A stretch of DNA of 64,000 bases from Pectobacterium actinidiae. Lineage in GTDB: Bacteria; Pseudomonadota; Gammaproteobacteria; Enterobacterales; Enterobacteriaceae. Position numbers and translations under genes: made by a program. The stretch's first letter is position 1. The number at the start of each line of letters is the position of its first letter. Under the pieces are notes generated by a model. It had not been told where the DNA came from and did no database searches. It worked only from the letters and a program-made list of their open reading frames with translations. This document shows, in pieces, positions 26,704 to 37,195 of this stretch. The stretch covers positions 372,001 to 436,000 of the forward strand of contig NZ_JRMH01000002.1 of NCBI RefSeq assembly GCF_000803315.1, given 5' to 3'.

Positions 26704-27405
26704 TTATCCGCCCAGATAGGCCGAACGTACCGCTTCATTAGCTAACAATGCTGCTCCGGTATCTTCCAACACGACATGGCCGTTTTCAAGTACATAACCC
26801 CGGTCTGCCAGTTTCAACGCCTGATTGGCGTTTTGCTCTACCAGGAAGATGGTCATGCCCTCTTCACGCAGTTGCTGGATCGTGTCGAAGATTTGCAGGA
26901 TGATGATCGGTGCCAGACCCAGTGACGGCTCGTCCAGCAGCAGTAAACGCGGCTGACTCATCAGCGCACGGCCAATCGCCAGCATCTGCTGCTCACCGCC
27001 GGACATCGTGCCAGAACGCTGGGCGCGTCGCTCATACAGACGCGGAAACAGATCGTAGACGCGTGCAATGCGTTCCTGATACTGATCGCGTTCGGCAAAA
27101 AAACCACCCATCGCCAGATTTTCTTCTACCGTCATGCGGGAAAAGACGCGACGCCCTTCCGGCACAATCGCGATAGCCTCACGCATAATCTGCGCAGTCT
27201 GCCAGTTCGTGATGTCTTTGCCGTCAAACGTGATAGTGCCTTCCGTCGCGCGCGGATCGCCGCACAGTGTGCCCAGCAGCGTGGTTTTACCGGCACCGTT
27301 CGCGCCGATCAGCGTAACAATCTCGCCCTGATTAATATGCAGGCTCACCTGATGCAGCGCCTGAATTTTTCCGTAGTGGGTCGAAACCTGATGTAATGAC
27401 AGCAT
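26704..27405 (-). CDS. livF: Branched-chain amino acid ABC transporter ATPase LivF
   Basis: 233 residues. Walker A GANGAGKTT near residue 35, signature MSGGEQQMLAIGRAL near 135, Walker B LLLLDEPSLGLAP, and switch His replaced by the LivF-typical VEQN. Partner of LivG on the LivH-LivM membrane pair. Last of five genes in order K-H-M-G-F on this strand; five bases separate it from livG. Confidence 0.96.
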   Translation of the reverse strand: MLSLHQVSTHYGKIQALHQVSLHINQGEIVTLIGANGAGKTTLLGTLCGDPRATEGTITFDGKDITNWQTAQIMREAIAIVPEGRRVFSRMTVEENLAMGGFFAERDQYQERIARVYDLFPRLYERRAQRSGTMSGGEQQMLAIGRALMSQPRLLLLDEPSLGLAPIIILQIFDTIQQLREEGMTIFLVEQNANQALKLADRGYVLENGHVVLEDTGAALLANEAVRSAYLGG

Positions 27406-27410
27406 AAACG

Positions 27411-28181
27411 TTATCCTTCACCCAGATAGGCACGAATGACATCTGGGTTGTTACGAATTTCAGCTGGGGTGCCTTGTGCCAGCGGCGTTCCCTGATTGAC
27501 GACATAAATCCGGTCGGAAATTCCCATCACCAGTTTCATATCATGTTCAATCAACAAAATGGACACCTGATGGCTATCGCGCAGTTCCGCAATCAGCTGA
27601 TTTAACTCGTCAGTTTCTTTCGGGTTCAGACCGGCCGCAGGCTCATCCAGCATCAGCAATTCAGGCCGCGTCACCATGCAGCGGGCGATCTCCAGACGGC
27701 GCTGCTGCCCGTAAGCCAGATTCCCCGCCTGACGGTTCGCTAAATCCAACAGACCGATACGTTCCAGCCACACCGCGGCGCGCTCCTGTGCATCCGCTTC
27801 CGCCCGACGAAAGCCCGGCGTTTTCAACAGCCCGGCAAACACGCCGCTTTTCAGGTGCTGATGCTGCGCTACCAGCAGGTTCTCCACCACTGTCATTTCA
27901 CGGAACAGGCGAACGTGCTGGAATGTACGCACCACGCCCATGCGGGCAATGGCCTGTCCAGGCAACCCTTCCAGATGACGATCGCGCAGCATGATGGTGC
28001 CGCCGCTCGGGCGATAAAAACCGGTCAGGCAGTTAAAGACCGTGGTTTTCCCCGCCCCGTTCGGGCCGATCAGCGAGACGATTTCGCCCGCATGAATGTC
28101 CATTTCAACATTGTTGACCGCCAGCAGGCCGCCAAAACGCATCATCAGACCTCTGACTGATAATAGTGGCTGCGTGCTCAT
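27411..28181 (-). CDS. livG: Branched-chain amino acid ABC transporter ATPase LivG
   Basis: 256 residues. Walker [10 protein letters not shown] near residue 39, signature [14 protein letters not shown], Walker [14 protein letters not shown], switch His in [10 protein letters not shown], and the C-terminal Gly/Pro/Glu tail of LivG. Overlaps livM by four bases. Confidence 0.96.
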   Translation of the reverse strand: MSTQPLLSVRGLMMRFGGLLAVNNVEMDIHAGEIVSLIGPNGAGKTTVFNCLTGFYRPSGGTIMLRDRHLEGLPGQAIARMGVVRTFQHVRLFREMTVVENLLVAQHQHLKSGVFAGLLKTPGFRRAEADAQERAAVWLERIGLLDLANRQAGNLAYGQQRRLEIARCMVTRPELLMLDEPAAGLNPKETDELNQLIAELRDSHQVSILLIEHDMKLVMGISDRIYVVNQGTPLAQGTPAEIRNNPDVIRAYLGEG

Positions 28182-29452
28182 GCTTGCTCTTCCTTCTTCG
28201 CGACTTTCAACTTCATCTCAGGACGCTTCATCGGCAGCAGGCCTTGCGGACGCCAAATCATCATCAGAACCATCAACGCACCCAGCAACAGCATGCTGTA
28301 TTCATTCAGATCGCGCATCAGTTCACGAGACACCACCAGCAAGATTGCAGCAAGAATGACAGCAAACTGCGAGCCCATGCCACCCAGCACAACGATAGCC
28401 AGCACAAAGGCAGATTCAGCAAACGTGAACGATTCCGGGCTGACGAAGCCCTGACGCGCGGCAAACAGCGTACCGGCAAAACCCGCGAACGCGGCGCTGA
28501 TGGTAAACGCGGTCAGCTTGATGCGCGTTGGGCTCAGCCCCAGAGAACGGCAGGCGATTTCATCATCGCGCAGCGCTTCCCAGGCACGTCCTAACGGCAT
28601 ACGCAGCAGACGGTTAATCACAAACAGGGTTAACACCACCAACAACAGCGCGACCAGATATAGGAAGATGACGCGATCGCTGGGGTCATATTGCAGACCG
28701 AAGAAGTTATGGAACGTATCCCAACCGCCATCGCGCGCACTACGGCCAAATTCCAGACCAAAGAAGGTCGGTTTAGGGATCTGACTGATGCCGTTCGGGC
28801 CACCGGTAATTTCGGTATTATTCAGCAGCAGGATACGGACAATTTCGCCGAACCCGAGCGTCACAATCGCCAGATAGTCGCCGCGCAAACGCAGCACTGG
28901 GAACCCCAGCAGGAAGCCGGACAACGCCGCCACCATACCTGCCAACGGTAAACTTTCCCAAAAACCCAAGCCGTAATAGTGATTCAGCAGCGCATAAGTG
29001 TACGCGCCAATGGCGTAAAACCCGCCGTAGCCCAATACCAGCAGACCGGACAGACCAACCACCACGTTCAAACCCAGACCCAGCATCACGTAAATCAGCG
29101 TGAGCGTAGCAATATCCACCGTACCGCGCGATACCAGAAACGGCCAGGCGATAGCGGCGATAATCAATGCCGCAGCCAATACCTTCTGCCGCGGCGTACT
29201 GCCATCAAAGCTCGGCAGCACCAGTGACGGGGCGGAAAATTTCTTGATGCTTTGCTGGAAGAACGGGCGGATCAACTGGAAGAAGAACACCACGATGCAG
29301 CCCGCACCAATCCAGTACCAGCGCACTTCATCGGCACCGCGCACCACCAACTTAGTGCCATCCAGCGCCAGTTGCATGCCCATTAAGAACGAGGCCAGCA
29401 CCAGCAACATGAACGCAGAAACCAACGCATTAAACAGGTTGAGCTGTTTCAT
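28178..29452 (-). CDS. livM: Branched-chain amino acid ABC transporter permease LivM
   Basis: 424 residues, about ten membrane segments. Conserved LivM motifs [19 protein letters not shown] near residue 132 and [19 protein letters not shown] near 310 (the ATPase-docking loop). Overlaps livH and livG by four bases each, so the three are coupled. Confidence 0.96.
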   Translation of the reverse strand: MKQLNLFNALVSAFMLLVLASFLMGMQLALDGTKLVVRGADEVRWYWIGAGCIVVFFFQLIRPFFQQSIKKFSAPSLVLPSFDGSTPRQKVLAAALIIAAIAWPFLVSRGTVDIATLTLIYVMLGLGLNVVVGLSGLLVLGYGGFYAIGAYTYALLNHYYGLGFWESLPLAGMVAALSGFLLGFPVLRLRGDYLAIVTLGFGEIVRILLLNNTEITGGPNGISQIPKPTFFGLEFGRSARDGGWDTFHNFFGLQYDPSDRVIFLYLVALLLVVLTLFVINRLLRMPLGRAWEALRDDEIACRSLGLSPTRIKLTAFTISAAFAGFAGTLFAARQGFVSPESFTFAESAFVLAIVVLGGMGSQFAVILAAILLVVSRELMRDLNEYSMLLLGALMVLMMIWRPQGLLPMKRPEMKLKVAKKEEQA

Positions 29453-30375
29453 ACTTTCTCAACCTCCGGGCGACCCAGAATACCGGTTGGCATCACCAAC
29501 AGCACCACAATCAGCAGCGCAAACGACACCGCATCTTTGTATTCCGTGCTCAGGTAAGCGGACGTCAGCGCTTCGGCTACCCCTAAAATCAGCCCACCAA
29601 TCATGGCGCCAGGAATACTGCCGATTCCGCCCAGTACCGCCGCCGTAAAGGCTTTCATCCCGGCCATAAAGCCGATATAGGGGTTGATGACGCCGTAGAA
29701 TTGCCCCAACAGCACGCCGGCAACGGCGGCCATGAGTGCGCCGATGACAAAGGTCAGGGAGATCACGCGATCGGTGCTGATACCTAACAGGCTAGCCATT
29801 TTCAGGTCTTCCGCGCAAGCGCGACAGGCGCGCCCCATACGGGAATAGCGAATGAACAACGTCAGCGCCAGCATAGCGAGGAACGTAACAATCCAGATGG
29901 TCAACTGCATGGTGCTAATCGTCGCGGCAAAGCCATTGCTTTCGCCCAGCACCCATTGGCCAGTCACCAGACTCGGCAGCGCAACATCACGCGAGCCCTG
30001 ATTCAGGCTGACGTAGTTTTGCAGGAAAATTGACATCCCGATGGCAGAAATCAGCGCAATCAGGCGCTTTGACGTTCGAACAGGTCGGTAGGCCACCCGT
30101 TCGATACTCCAGCCGTAGGCGCTGGAAATGACCACGGCGGCAATAAAGGCGACACCTATGAGGAGCCAGCCAGCATCAATGCCCATCATCATCAGGGCCG
30201 CAATCACAATAAAGGAGACATAGCTACCGATCATATACACTTCGCCGTGCGCGAAGTTAATCATGCCGATAATGCCGTAAACCATGGTGTAGCCAATGGC
30301 GATCAGCGCATAGGTGCTGCCCAACGTCAGACCGTTGAACATCTGCTGAAAAAAGTAAAGGAACTGCTCGGACAT
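29449..30375 (-). CDS. livH: Branched-chain amino acid ABC transporter permease LivH
   Basis: 308 residues, eight or so membrane segments, LivH motif [16 protein letters not shown] near residue 36 and docking loop [19 protein letters not shown] near 177. Separated from livK by about 147 bases holding a GC-rich hairpin that could reduce read-through, so the binding protein would be made in excess. Confidence 0.96.
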   Translation of the reverse strand: MSEQFLYFFQQMFNGLTLGSTYALIAIGYTMVYGIIGMINFAHGEVYMIGSYVSFIVIAALMMMGIDAGWLLIGVAFIAAVVISSAYGWSIERVAYRPVRTSKRLIALISAIGMSIFLQNYVSLNQGSRDVALPSLVTGQWVLGESNGFAATISTMQLTIWIVTFLAMLALTLFIRYSRMGRACRACAEDLKMASLLGISTDRVISLTFVIGALMAAVAGVLLGQFYGVINPYIGFMAGMKAFTAAVLGGIGSIPGAMIGGLILGVAEALTSAYLSTEYKDAVSFALLIVVLLVMPTGILGRPEVEKV

Positions 30376-30394
30376 ACCTTAAACCTTAAATGCT

Positions 30395-30421
30395 GCCCCC
30401 GCGCCTTGCGGCAACGGGGGC
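30395..30421 (-). terminator. GC-rich hairpin between livK and livH
   Basis: GCCCCCG / CGGGGGC arms around a 13-base loop. No T tract, so it looks like an mRNA-processing or partial-attenuation stem inside the operon, not a full terminator. Confidence 0.45.
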
Positions 30422-30522
30422 TTCGGTATTGAGGGATTATTATTGGTACGGCGGAGAATGCTCGCCACGCCGAAAAGGCAGACAACGGCGAATTCATCCG
30501 TTATCCGCCTATGGCATAGTGA

Positions 30523-31635
30523 TTATTTCACTGCGCTGGACGTACCATCTTTGTGCCACTCAAATACGCCAAATTCAAACCCTTTCAGGTCGCCTTTTGC
30601 ATCCCAGCTTAATGGTCCCATTACTGTATCCACGGGGTTCGCTTTCAGATCCGCGACCAGTTTTTCCGGCTCATCGCTACCCGTACGCGTCATCGCCGTG
30701 GTCAGCGATTGTAGTGCGGCGTAGGTCGTCCAGACAAATGGACCGGTTGGATCCAGTTTCTTGGCTTTCAGTGCATCGACAATCGGTTGGTTAGCAGGAA
30801 CCTGATCGTAACGCTTCGGCAGCGTCACCAGCATGCCTTCAGAGGCATCGCCTGCGATGTTGGACAGCGACGAGTTACCCACGCCTTCCGGCCCCATAAA
30901 CTTGGTCGTCATACCAGCCTGACGCGATTGGCGCAGAATCTGCCCCATTTCCGGGTAGTAGCCACCGAAATACACGAAATCGACGTTCTCTTTCTTCAGA
31001 CGCGCAACCAGCGTGGAGAAATCTTTATCACCCGCCGTCACACCTTCAAACAGCACAACATTCGCACCCGCTTTTTTCAGGCTATCCTGAACAGAGCGGG
31101 CCAGGCCTTCACCATATTGCTGCTTGTCATGAACCACGGCGATACGCTGCGGTTTGAGGGTTTCGACAATATATTTCGCTGAGGTTGGCCCCTGATCGGA
31201 ATCCAGCCCCGTTGTGCGCAGCACCATTTTGTAGCCGCGCGTGGTTAAGTCGGCGTTGGTTGCCGCAGGCGTAATCATGATCACGCCTTCTTCTTCATAG
31301 ATATCAGACGCAGGCTGCGTTGAGGAGGAACACAGATGGCCAATCACATAACGGATACCGTCATTGATGACTTTGTTCGCGACGGCAACCGCCTGCTTAG
31401 GGTCGCACGCGTCATCATATTCAACGCCAACCAACTTGTTACCGTTTACGCCGCCTTTTGCGTTAATGTCTTCAATAGCCTGACGTGCGCCAATGAATTC
31501 CATATCGCCATACTGTGCGACAGGGCCAGACATCGCGCCAACAACGGCAACCTTAATATCGGCAGCGCTGACCGCGTGACTCAACGCCGCAGCCATACAA
31601 CCCATCAGCAATACTTTACCTTTACTGAATTTCAT
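30523..31635 (-). CDS. livK: Periplasmic branched-chain amino acid-binding protein LivK
   Basis: 370 residues from the ATG at 31635; GGGG lies about nine bases before it and the ATG seven codons upstream has no ribosome site. Signal peptide core [14 protein letters not shown], cut after SA. Mature part begins [19 protein letters not shown] as in LivK/LivJ, with the paired Cys (DDACDP and GHLCSS) of the conserved disulfide. Length equals E. coli LivK. E. coli has a second binding protein livJ beyond panM; here panM is followed directly by rpoH, so livJ is absent. Confidence 0.93.
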   Translation of the reverse strand: MKFSKGKVLLMGCMAAALSHAVSAADIKVAVVGAMSGPVAQYGDMEFIGARQAIEDINAKGGVNGNKLVGVEYDDACDPKQAVAVANKVINDGIRYVIGHLCSSSTQPASDIYEEEGVIMITPAATNADLTTRGYKMVLRTTGLDSDQGPTSAKYIVETLKPQRIAVVHDKQQYGEGLARSVQDSLKKAGANVVLFEGVTAGDKDFSTLVARLKKENVDFVYFGGYYPEMGQILRQSRQAGMTTKFMGPEGVGNSSLSNIAGDASEGMLVTLPKRYDQVPANQPIVDALKAKKLDPTGPFVWTTYAALQSLTTAMTRTGSDEPEKLVADLKANPVDTVMGPLSWDAKGDLKGFEFGVFEWHKDGTSSAVK

Positions 31636-32039
31636 TCTTTTTACCCCATCTGTCATTATGGATATTGCCGAAAACCTGACCGCTGTCTGCCATAACCCGC
31701 TATTTCCTTATAAGTAAGAAAGGCTTAGGTTATTATTAGTAATGATTTCTAATAAGGCTTTATTTTTCATATTATTAAACAGGAATATTATGCTGCAAAT
31801 CAACTCACACTGTCAGAAACAAGCGGAGCAAACAGCACAAAATGCCAGATGCAAAAACCAGCATTCAATTTATATATAGTCAGATATTCTACTTTGTGCA
31901 TTAATTGTTGATGGATTACTCGAAAAACAAAGAATGATAAAAACATTTGCCCTATTAACCATAACGATCAAATTACACAACTGATCCACTACAAAACACC
32001 TACATTATTCTTCACTCATATGATGGAGTGCCGATAAAA
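31636..32039. other. Divergent livK / panM control region
   Basis: About 400 AT-rich bases. It must hold the liv promoter, in E. coli regulated by Lrp, whose loose AT-rich sites cannot be called by eye. No clear palindrome or RNA gene seen. This is where livJ sits in E. coli relatives, but no trace of coding sequence is visible. Confidence 0.5.
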
Positions 32040-32486
32040 ATGAAACTCACCGTTGAATGCCTCACCCAATTCAGCCCTCAGGATAAAATTGATCTGGCAA
32101 AAATCTGGCCACATCAAAACATTGATTTATTAGAAGCAGGACTCAAACCAACTCGACGACTCTTTGCCGCCCGTTTTAACGATCGGTTACTTGGAGGAAT
32201 GCTGGTCGAAATTGCAGGGGATTATGCGGAACTGAGCGATTTGATGGTGCGAGAAGTCACGCGGCGGCGGGGCGTCGGGAAACTCTTGATTGATGAAGCG
32301 AGTCGTCAGCTTCCTGAGGTCAACGAGTGGTGGCTGGCTACGGCTAATCATGCAGCGATCAAAGAGGAAGTGCTGGCGCGGTTTATGGTGTCCTGCGGCT
32401 TCTCACCAGTATCCGGCGGCTGGCGCTATATTCGCAGAAAAGAACCGCTGATCCTTGACCAAATCAATTCAGATAAGCCGGCCTGA
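32040..32486 (+). CDS. panM: PanD regulatory factor PanM/PanZ (GNAT fold)
   Basis: 148 residues from the ATG at 32040, giving the family start MKLTVECLTQFSPQD; a GTG four codons earlier has its ribosome site overlapping. Acetyl-CoA-binding loop VREVTRRRGVGKLLIDE near residue 75 and the C-terminal FMVSCGFSPVSGGW identify PanM, which binds the PanD proenzyme and triggers its self-cleavage to make the pyruvoyl group needed for beta-alanine and coenzyme A synthesis. Slightly longer than the E. coli protein (about 127) through a C-terminal tail. It converges on rpoH. Confidence 0.92.
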   Translation: MKLTVECLTQFSPQDKIDLAKIWPHQNIDLLEAGLKPTRRLFAARFNDRLLGGMLVEIAGDYAELSDLMVREVTRRRGVGKLLIDEASRQLPEVNEWWLATANHAAIKEEVLARFMVSCGFSPVSGGWRYIRRKEPLILDQINSDKPA

Positions 32487-32504
32487 CAGCAGACAAAAAC
32501 AAAA

Positions 32505-32525
32505 CGACCGGGCATTACCCGGTCG
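32505..32525 (-). terminator. Terminator of rpoH (probably bidirectional with panM)
   Basis: CGACCGGG / CCCGGTCG stem with a five-base loop; read on the minus strand it is followed by TTTTGTTTTT. Lies between convergent panM and rpoH. Confidence 0.88.
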
Positions 32526-32550
32526 CGACAGAAAGAGATGATAAAAGCGA

Positions 32551-33408
32551 TTAGGCTTCTATCGCCGCTCGCAGTTTTTTCATCGCATTCTTTTCTAACT
32601 GACGCACGCGTTCTGCAGAAACGCCGTACTTATCGGCCAGCTCCTGCAAGGTGGATTTGTTGTCATCATCCAGCCAGCGCGCGCGAATGATATGCTGGCT
32701 ACGTTCATCCAACCCTTCCAACGCGTAGGTGAGCTTATCGGCCGCATGCGTTTCCCAGTTATCTTCTTCAATGCCATCGGCAAAATCAGACGATTTATCC
32801 TGTAGGTAAAGCATCGGCGACATCGCCTTGCCGTCGTGAGAATCTTCTTCCGGCGTCGGATCGAACGTCATGTCCTGCGCCGCCATGCGGGATTCCATCT
32901 CGCGCACGTCTTTGCTGGTCACGCCCAGTTCACGCGCCACCAGTTCGACCTCGTCCTGATTAAACCAACCGAGGCGCGTTTTCGACTTACGCAGGTTAAA
33001 GAACAACTTACGCTGTGCTTTGGTGGTCGCGACTTTCACAATACGCCAGTTACGCAGCACGTACTCATGAATTTCGGCTTTGATCCAATGCACAGCAAAA
33101 GAAACCAGACGCACGCCAACTTCAGGGTTAAAGCGACGTACCGCCTTCATCAGGCCGATATTCCCTTCCTGAATCAGGTCCGCCTGCGGCAGGCCGTAGC
33201 CGGAATAGTTACGGGCAACGTGAATAACAAAACGCAGGTGTGACAGAATCAGGTGCTTAGCCGCATCCAGATCGCCCTGATAATGCAGCCGTTCAGCCAG
33301 CGCCCGCTCTTCCTCCGCCGTCAGCATTGGATAGGCATTGGCGGCACGAATATACCCTTCCAGACTGCCCTGGGGAACTAAGGTGAAAGTTTGCATATCT
33401 TTGGTCAT
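32551..33408 (-). CDS. rpoH: Heat-shock sigma factor RpoH (sigma-32)
   Basis: 285 residues, full length. Region 2 with the [14 protein letters not shown] core and the sigma-32-specific RpoH box [10 protein letters not shown] near residue 132, region 4 helix-turn-helix [20 protein letters not shown] at the end. It directs RNA polymerase to heat-shock promoters. The 5' coding part and leader act as an RNA thermometer in E. coli; the same role is likely but not visible by eye here. An 11-base palindrome lies just upstream. Confidence 0.97.
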   Translation of the reverse strand: MTKDMQTFTLVPQGSLEGYIRAANAYPMLTAEEERALAERLHYQGDLDAAKHLILSHLRFVIHVARNYSGYGLPQADLIQEGNIGLMKAVRRFNPEVGVRLVSFAVHWIKAEIHEYVLRNWRIVKVATTKAQRKLFFNLRKSKTRLGWFNQDEVELVARELGVTSKDVREMESRMAAQDMTFDPTPEEDSHDGKAMSPMLYLQDKSSDFADGIEEDNWETHAADKLTYALEGLDERSQHIIRARWLDDDNKSTLQELADKYGVSAERVRQLEKNAMKKLRAAIEA

Positions 33409-33470
33409 TCAACCCTCTCAGTTGCTCTACTCGTCATATTGCAGTCGACTATCTTAGCACTGCTTCGCCG

Positions 33471-33501
33471 CCGCGTTTTGCGCGAAAATGGCAAAACGCG
33501 G
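33471..33501. promoter_or_regulatory. 11-bp perfect inverted repeat in rpoH promoter region
   Basis: CCGCGTTTTGC, nine-base spacer, GCAAAACGCGG. Arms are perfect. It lies 63-93 bases upstream of the rpoH start and just behind a possible -10 (TAAGAT), so it may overlap the -35 region. It could be a repressor site or a 5'-leader hairpin. Confidence 0.5.
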
Positions 33502-33680
33502 CTGATTTATTTGAATCCTAAAATCTGTCTATTCAGACTGTGATTTTGCTCGCAAGTTCCTATCATTTTATTCACCTCATGCCAGAGATCAAGCTAGAGA
33601 AAAACGAGTCACTCACACACGCTACACCGAGGGGAAAACACAGCGGGAAGAACAAAAAAGAGATGTCGCTGAGGAAATTT

Positions 33681-33709
33681 CCCCTGCAATACGGACTGAA
33701 TTACAGGGG
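33681..33709 (-). terminator. Hairpin after ftsX
   Basis: CCCCTGCAAT and ATTACAGGGG form a ten-base stem with one mismatch around a nine-base loop, about 20 bases beyond the ftsX stop. On the minus strand it is followed by AAATTT, so termination is probably weak. Confidence 0.5.
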
Positions 33710-33729
33710 ATAATTATACCAGAAAACGC

Positions 33730-34698
33730 TTACTGTGGTGTAAAACGACGTAAATGTTGCACGGTTGCCAGCCAGGCCGCCAACCAGCCAATCATGCCGG
33801 CAATGAGCAACAGCAGCAGGGATTCATCCCAGCTCAATCCTTTGACGGCAAACGTGGTACCAAACACAGCGGCAACCTGTGCCACCACCGCATCCAGCTT
33901 CCAGACCAGCGCTTGCGATAAAATCAGCGACAGTACCGCGCCACCCAGCCCCATCGCCGCCCCGCCATTCAGGAACGGGCGCAGAATAAAGCCGTCCGTC
34001 GCACCAATCAGCTTCATCACGTTGATGGTTTCACGGCGGCTGAAAATACTCAGGCGCACGCTGTTGCCGATCACCAAAAAGACGGCAATCACCATCAGGA
34101 CACCAATCGTCGCGGAAATTTGCCCAACCAGATTGGTCAACGCCACCAGCCGAGCAAACCAGCTATCGTCCATCCGTACTTCATCGACGCCCTGCGTCGC
34201 GGCCACACGGTCACGCAGCGTTGTTAGCGTATTGGAATCCTGAAAGCTCATTTTCGGCGTAATAATTGCCACCGCCGGCAACGGGTTCTCTTCCAACATA
34301 TCCAGCGCGCCGCCAAAACCGGACCAGTTGCGGAACTCTCCCATCGCTTCATTACGCGACAGATAATTGACTTTATCGACGCCGTCTTCAGATTGAAGCT
34401 GCGTGATAACCGCCTGCGCCGCGTTGTCATCCAGCGATTTATCCAGATATACCGTCAGTTGCGGCGAAGGGTACCACTGCGTGGCAGCCTGACTGACATT
34501 CTTCCAGACCAGATAGCAGATGCTGGGCAACGCCAGCGAGATAGCAATGACCATCACGGTCAGAAATGTCGCCAGTGGCTGGCGCAGCATATCCGCCAGC
34601 GTATTGGTCCAGGCATAACGCCACTGTTCCTGCCAGCCGCCGCGCAGCGCTTTCGCTTTTGCGACAGGCTTTTTCGCATTACGGACGTTATTCGCCAT
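33730..34698 (-). CDS. ftsX: Cell-division ABC-like membrane protein FtsX
   Basis: 322 residues from the ATG at 34698, which has GGGAGG just upstream; a longer in-frame ATG covers that site and has none of its own. Four membrane helices: one near residue 60, an extracellular loop with FtsX motifs ([28 protein letters not shown]), and three at the C-terminus. Works with FtsE to activate periplasmic EnvC and amidases for septal cell-wall splitting. Start overlaps the ftsE stop by 11 bases. Confidence 0.95.
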   Translation of the reverse strand: MANNVRNAKKPVAKAKALRGGWQEQWRYAWTNTLADMLRQPLATFLTVMVIAISLALPSICYLVWKNVSQAATQWYPSPQLTVYLDKSLDDNAAQAVITQLQSEDGVDKVNYLSRNEAMGEFRNWSGFGGALDMLEENPLPAVAIITPKMSFQDSNTLTTLRDRVAATQGVDEVRMDDSWFARLVALTNLVGQISATIGVLMVIAVFLVIGNSVRLSIFSRRETINVMKLIGATDGFILRPFLNGGAAMGLGGAVLSLILSQALVWKLDAVVAQVAAVFGTTFAVKGLSWDESLLLLLIAGMIGWLAAWLATVQHLRRFTPQ

Positions 34699-35359
34699 CG
34701 TGGTTTCCTCCCACCATGCGGCCATCCGACAGCGTCAGCACACGGTAATTACGGCGGGCGATAAGCCCGGTATCATGCGTCGCCATCAGGACGGTGACGC
34801 CGACGCGATTGAATTCTTCAAACAGGCGCAAAATGCCTTCTGACAGCGCCTCGTCAAGGTTGCCGGTCGGTTCATCTGCCAGCAACACGGCGGGTTTGTT
34901 CACCACCGCACGCGCAATACCCACGCGCTGCTGCTCACCGCCGGACAGCTGGATAGGATAATTTTTCGCTTTATCCAGCAGGCCGACCTTGTCCAGCGCG
35001 GCGGATACCCGACGACGGATATCCTCACTACTGGCGCCCGCGATAATGAGCGGCATCGCAACGTTGTCATAGACCGTGCGCTCCATCAGCAGATGGTGAT
35101 CCTGGAAGATCATGCCGATCTGGCGTCGAAGGAACGGGACTTCGCGTTTTTTCAGGCGGCTGATATTGTGGCCGCCAAACAAAATCTGACCTGCGCTGGG
35201 ACGTTCAATGCCACAAATCAGCTTCAGCAGAGTACTTTTCCCTGCGCCGGAATGGCCAGTCAGGAACGCCATTTCCGCGGGGCGCAGATGGAAATCCACC
35301 CCTTGCAATGCCTGACGCCCACCGAGGTAAGCTTTACTGACCTGTTCAAAACGAATCAT
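34688..35359 (-). CDS. ftsE: Cell-division ATPase FtsE
   Basis: 223 residues. Walker [10 protein letters not shown] near residue 36, signature [14 protein letters not shown] near 140, Walker [12 protein letters not shown], switch His MATHD. The FtsE part of the FtsEX complex at the septum. Five bases after ftsY and overlapping ftsX, the classic ftsYEX operon. Confidence 0.97.
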   Translation of the reverse strand: MIRFEQVSKAYLGGRQALQGVDFHLRPAEMAFLTGHSGAGKSTLLKLICGIERPSAGQILFGGHNISRLKKREVPFLRRQIGMIFQDHHLLMERTVYDNVAMPLIIAGASSEDIRRRVSAALDKVGLLDKAKNYPIQLSGGEQQRVGIARAVVNKPAVLLADEPTGNLDEALSEGILRLFEEFNRVGVTVLMATHDTGLIARRNYRVLTLSDGRMVGGNHDGE

Positions 35360-35364
35360 CCGTT

Positions 35365-36846
35365 TTAATCCTCTCGGGCAAAAAGTGCCTCAATAAAATC
35401 GTCGGCCTTGAATGGCCGTAAATCTTCAATACCTTCACCTACCCCAATATAGCGGATAGGAATAGCGAACTGGTCGGCAATGGCAAAAATCACCCCGCCT
35501 TTCGCGGTACCGTCCAGCTTAGTTAAGGTAATCCCCGTCAGCCCAACCGCTTCATTAAACAGTTTGGCCTGGCTCACCGCGTTCTGCCCGGTACTCGCAT
35601 CCAACGTCAGCATCACTTCATGCGGCGCGTCTTCGTCCAGCTTCTTCATCACGCGCACAATCTTTTTCAGCTCTTCCATCAGGTGCGCTTTATTCTGCAA
35701 GCGCCCGGCGGTATCCGCGATCAGGACATCAACGCCACGCGCTTTCGCTGCCTGAATCGCATCGAAAATCACCGATGCTGAATCCGCACCCGTATGCTGC
35801 GCCACGACGGCCACGTTATTACGCTGTCCCCAGACCTGAAGCTGTTCGACCGCCGCCGCACGGAAGGTATCCCCCGCCGCCAGCATTACGGACTTGCCCT
35901 GTGCCTGGAACTGACGTGCCATTTTCCCGATGGTAGTGGTTTTACCCACACCATTAACGCCAACCATCAGAATGACATACGGCGTTTTGCCTTCGATATT
36001 CAGCGGAGCGTCCACCTTAGCAAGAATCTCCGCCATTTCTTCTTTCAGCTTAACAAAAAGCGTATCAGCATCTTTCAGTTGGCGGCGGCTAGCGTGCTCT
36101 GTCAGGCTGGTGATGATCTTACGGGTCGTCTCAACCCCGACATCGGCAATCAGCAGTTGTTCTTCCAGTTCATCAAACAGATCGTCATCGATTTTCTTAC
36201 CGCGAAACAATCCGATAAATCCGGAACCGAGATTCTGGCGCGTTTTTACCAGACTACGCTTCAGGCGAGCAAAGAAACCTTCTTTCGTTGGGCGTTCTTG
36301 CTCTTGCGCAGCGACTGGAATTTCATCCGGCTGCTCATTTTCCTGTTCTTCTGGCACCGCGACATCCGGTTCTGCCTCGGCTACCGTCGAGCTTTCGGCG
36401 ATCTCAGCCTGTGCGATCGGATCGACAACATCGTGATCGAGAGTGTCATGATCGATCGTGTCACGATCGTCTGTTTCAGAAATAATGGGGCCCGATACTG
36501 TTGGTTCAGAAACAATAGATTCAGAAGCGCTGGCTTCTGGGACGACAAGGGTTGACGCCTCTGCCGCTGCGGTAGCCTCACGCTCGGCGACCGGTTGGGT
36601 CAATGCTTCCGCTTCAACCTTTATCTGTTCTTCAACGACAGGCGTTTCCAGAACAACAGGCGCTTCCGTCAGTTCCGATTCCGGCGCGTGTTCAACGGTC
36701 TGCTGAGTCGATGTTGCAGTATCTGACTCCGCCGCTGACGGCTGTTCTTCAACGACCGGCTGCTCTTGCGGTTGCTCTTGTTGTTTTTCTTCCTGTTTCC
36801 CTAATCCCAGCCAGGAAAAAAAACCGCGCTTCTTTTCTTTTGACAT
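35365..36846 (-). CDS. ftsY: Signal recognition particle receptor FtsY
   Basis: 493 residues from the ATG at 36846 (MSKEKKRGFFSWLGLG, the membrane-targeting start). An N-terminal acidic A domain of about 190 residues, rich in Glu, Ala and Val, contains a local repeat of DTIDHDTLDHD type. The NG GTPase domain follows: GVNGVGKTTTIGK (G1), DTAGR (G3), TKLDGTAKGG (G4/G5). It receives ribosome-SRP complexes at the inner membrane. First gene of the operon; the start overlaps nothing and is divergent from rsmD. Confidence 0.96.
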   Translation of the reverse strand: MSKEKKRGFFSWLGLGKQEEKQQEQPQEQPVVEEQPSAAESDTATSTQQTVEHAPESELTEAPVVLETPVVEEQIKVEAEALTQPVAEREATAAAEASTLVVPEASASESIVSEPTVSGPIISETDDRDTIDHDTLDHDVVDPIAQAEIAESSTVAEAEPDVAVPEEQENEQPDEIPVAAQEQERPTKEGFFARLKRSLVKTRQNLGSGFIGLFRGKKIDDDLFDELEEQLLIADVGVETTRKIITSLTEHASRRQLKDADTLFVKLKEEMAEILAKVDAPLNIEGKTPYVILMVGVNGVGKTTTIGKMARQFQAQGKSVMLAAGDTFRAAAVEQLQVWGQRNNVAVVAQHTGADSASVIFDAIQAAKARGVDVLIADTAGRLQNKAHLMEELKKIVRVMKKLDEDAPHEVMLTLDASTGQNAVSQAKLFNEAVGLTGITLTKLDGTAKGGVIFAIADQFAIPIRYIGVGEGIEDLRPFKADDFIEALFARED

Positions 36847-37195
36847 GTGCGATCGCGCTCCACGCTGCTCACCGCAGCGAATCAATCAATGAAAATCATA
36901 TTTAAACAACAAGTTTAACACTTTCCTGCCGACAGCAACACGCAGCCAACGGGAGCAATGGCAGACAATTCTCCACGCTGCCGACAATCTTCGTAACGAA
37001 AGGCACTGTCCGTAACGAAGTGTGTCAAACACCGCGCGTTATCGAAAGCCCGCGGACAGCACAAAGTTTTGGCTTAAGCACTTTAACGTCCATCTTAACA
37101 TTCCCTCTACACGTAACCGCCGCTAGAATAGCGCCAGAAATTTCCTGCCCGCATCCATACCATGATGATGCGGCACAACAATAACCCTGTGAGCT
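36847..37195. other. Divergent ftsY / rsmD intergenic region
   Basis: About 350 bases. A direct repeat CGTAACGAA occurs twice (36992-37000 and 37011-37019). Otherwise no clear operator, terminator or RNA gene. It must hold both promoters. Confidence 0.45.

Larger units (their letters stand above)
33409..33729. other. rpoH promoter region
   Basis: About 320 bases between rpoH and the end of ftsX on the same strand. It holds a hairpin at 33681-33709 behind ftsX and a perfect palindrome at 33471-33501, followed (minus strand) by TAAGAT about 40-45 bases before the start, a possible -10 box. Confidence 0.5.

Noticed and set aside
35794..36555. 253-codon frame opposite ftsY
   Set aside because: Antisense of a well-conserved GTPase gene, no recognisable motif.
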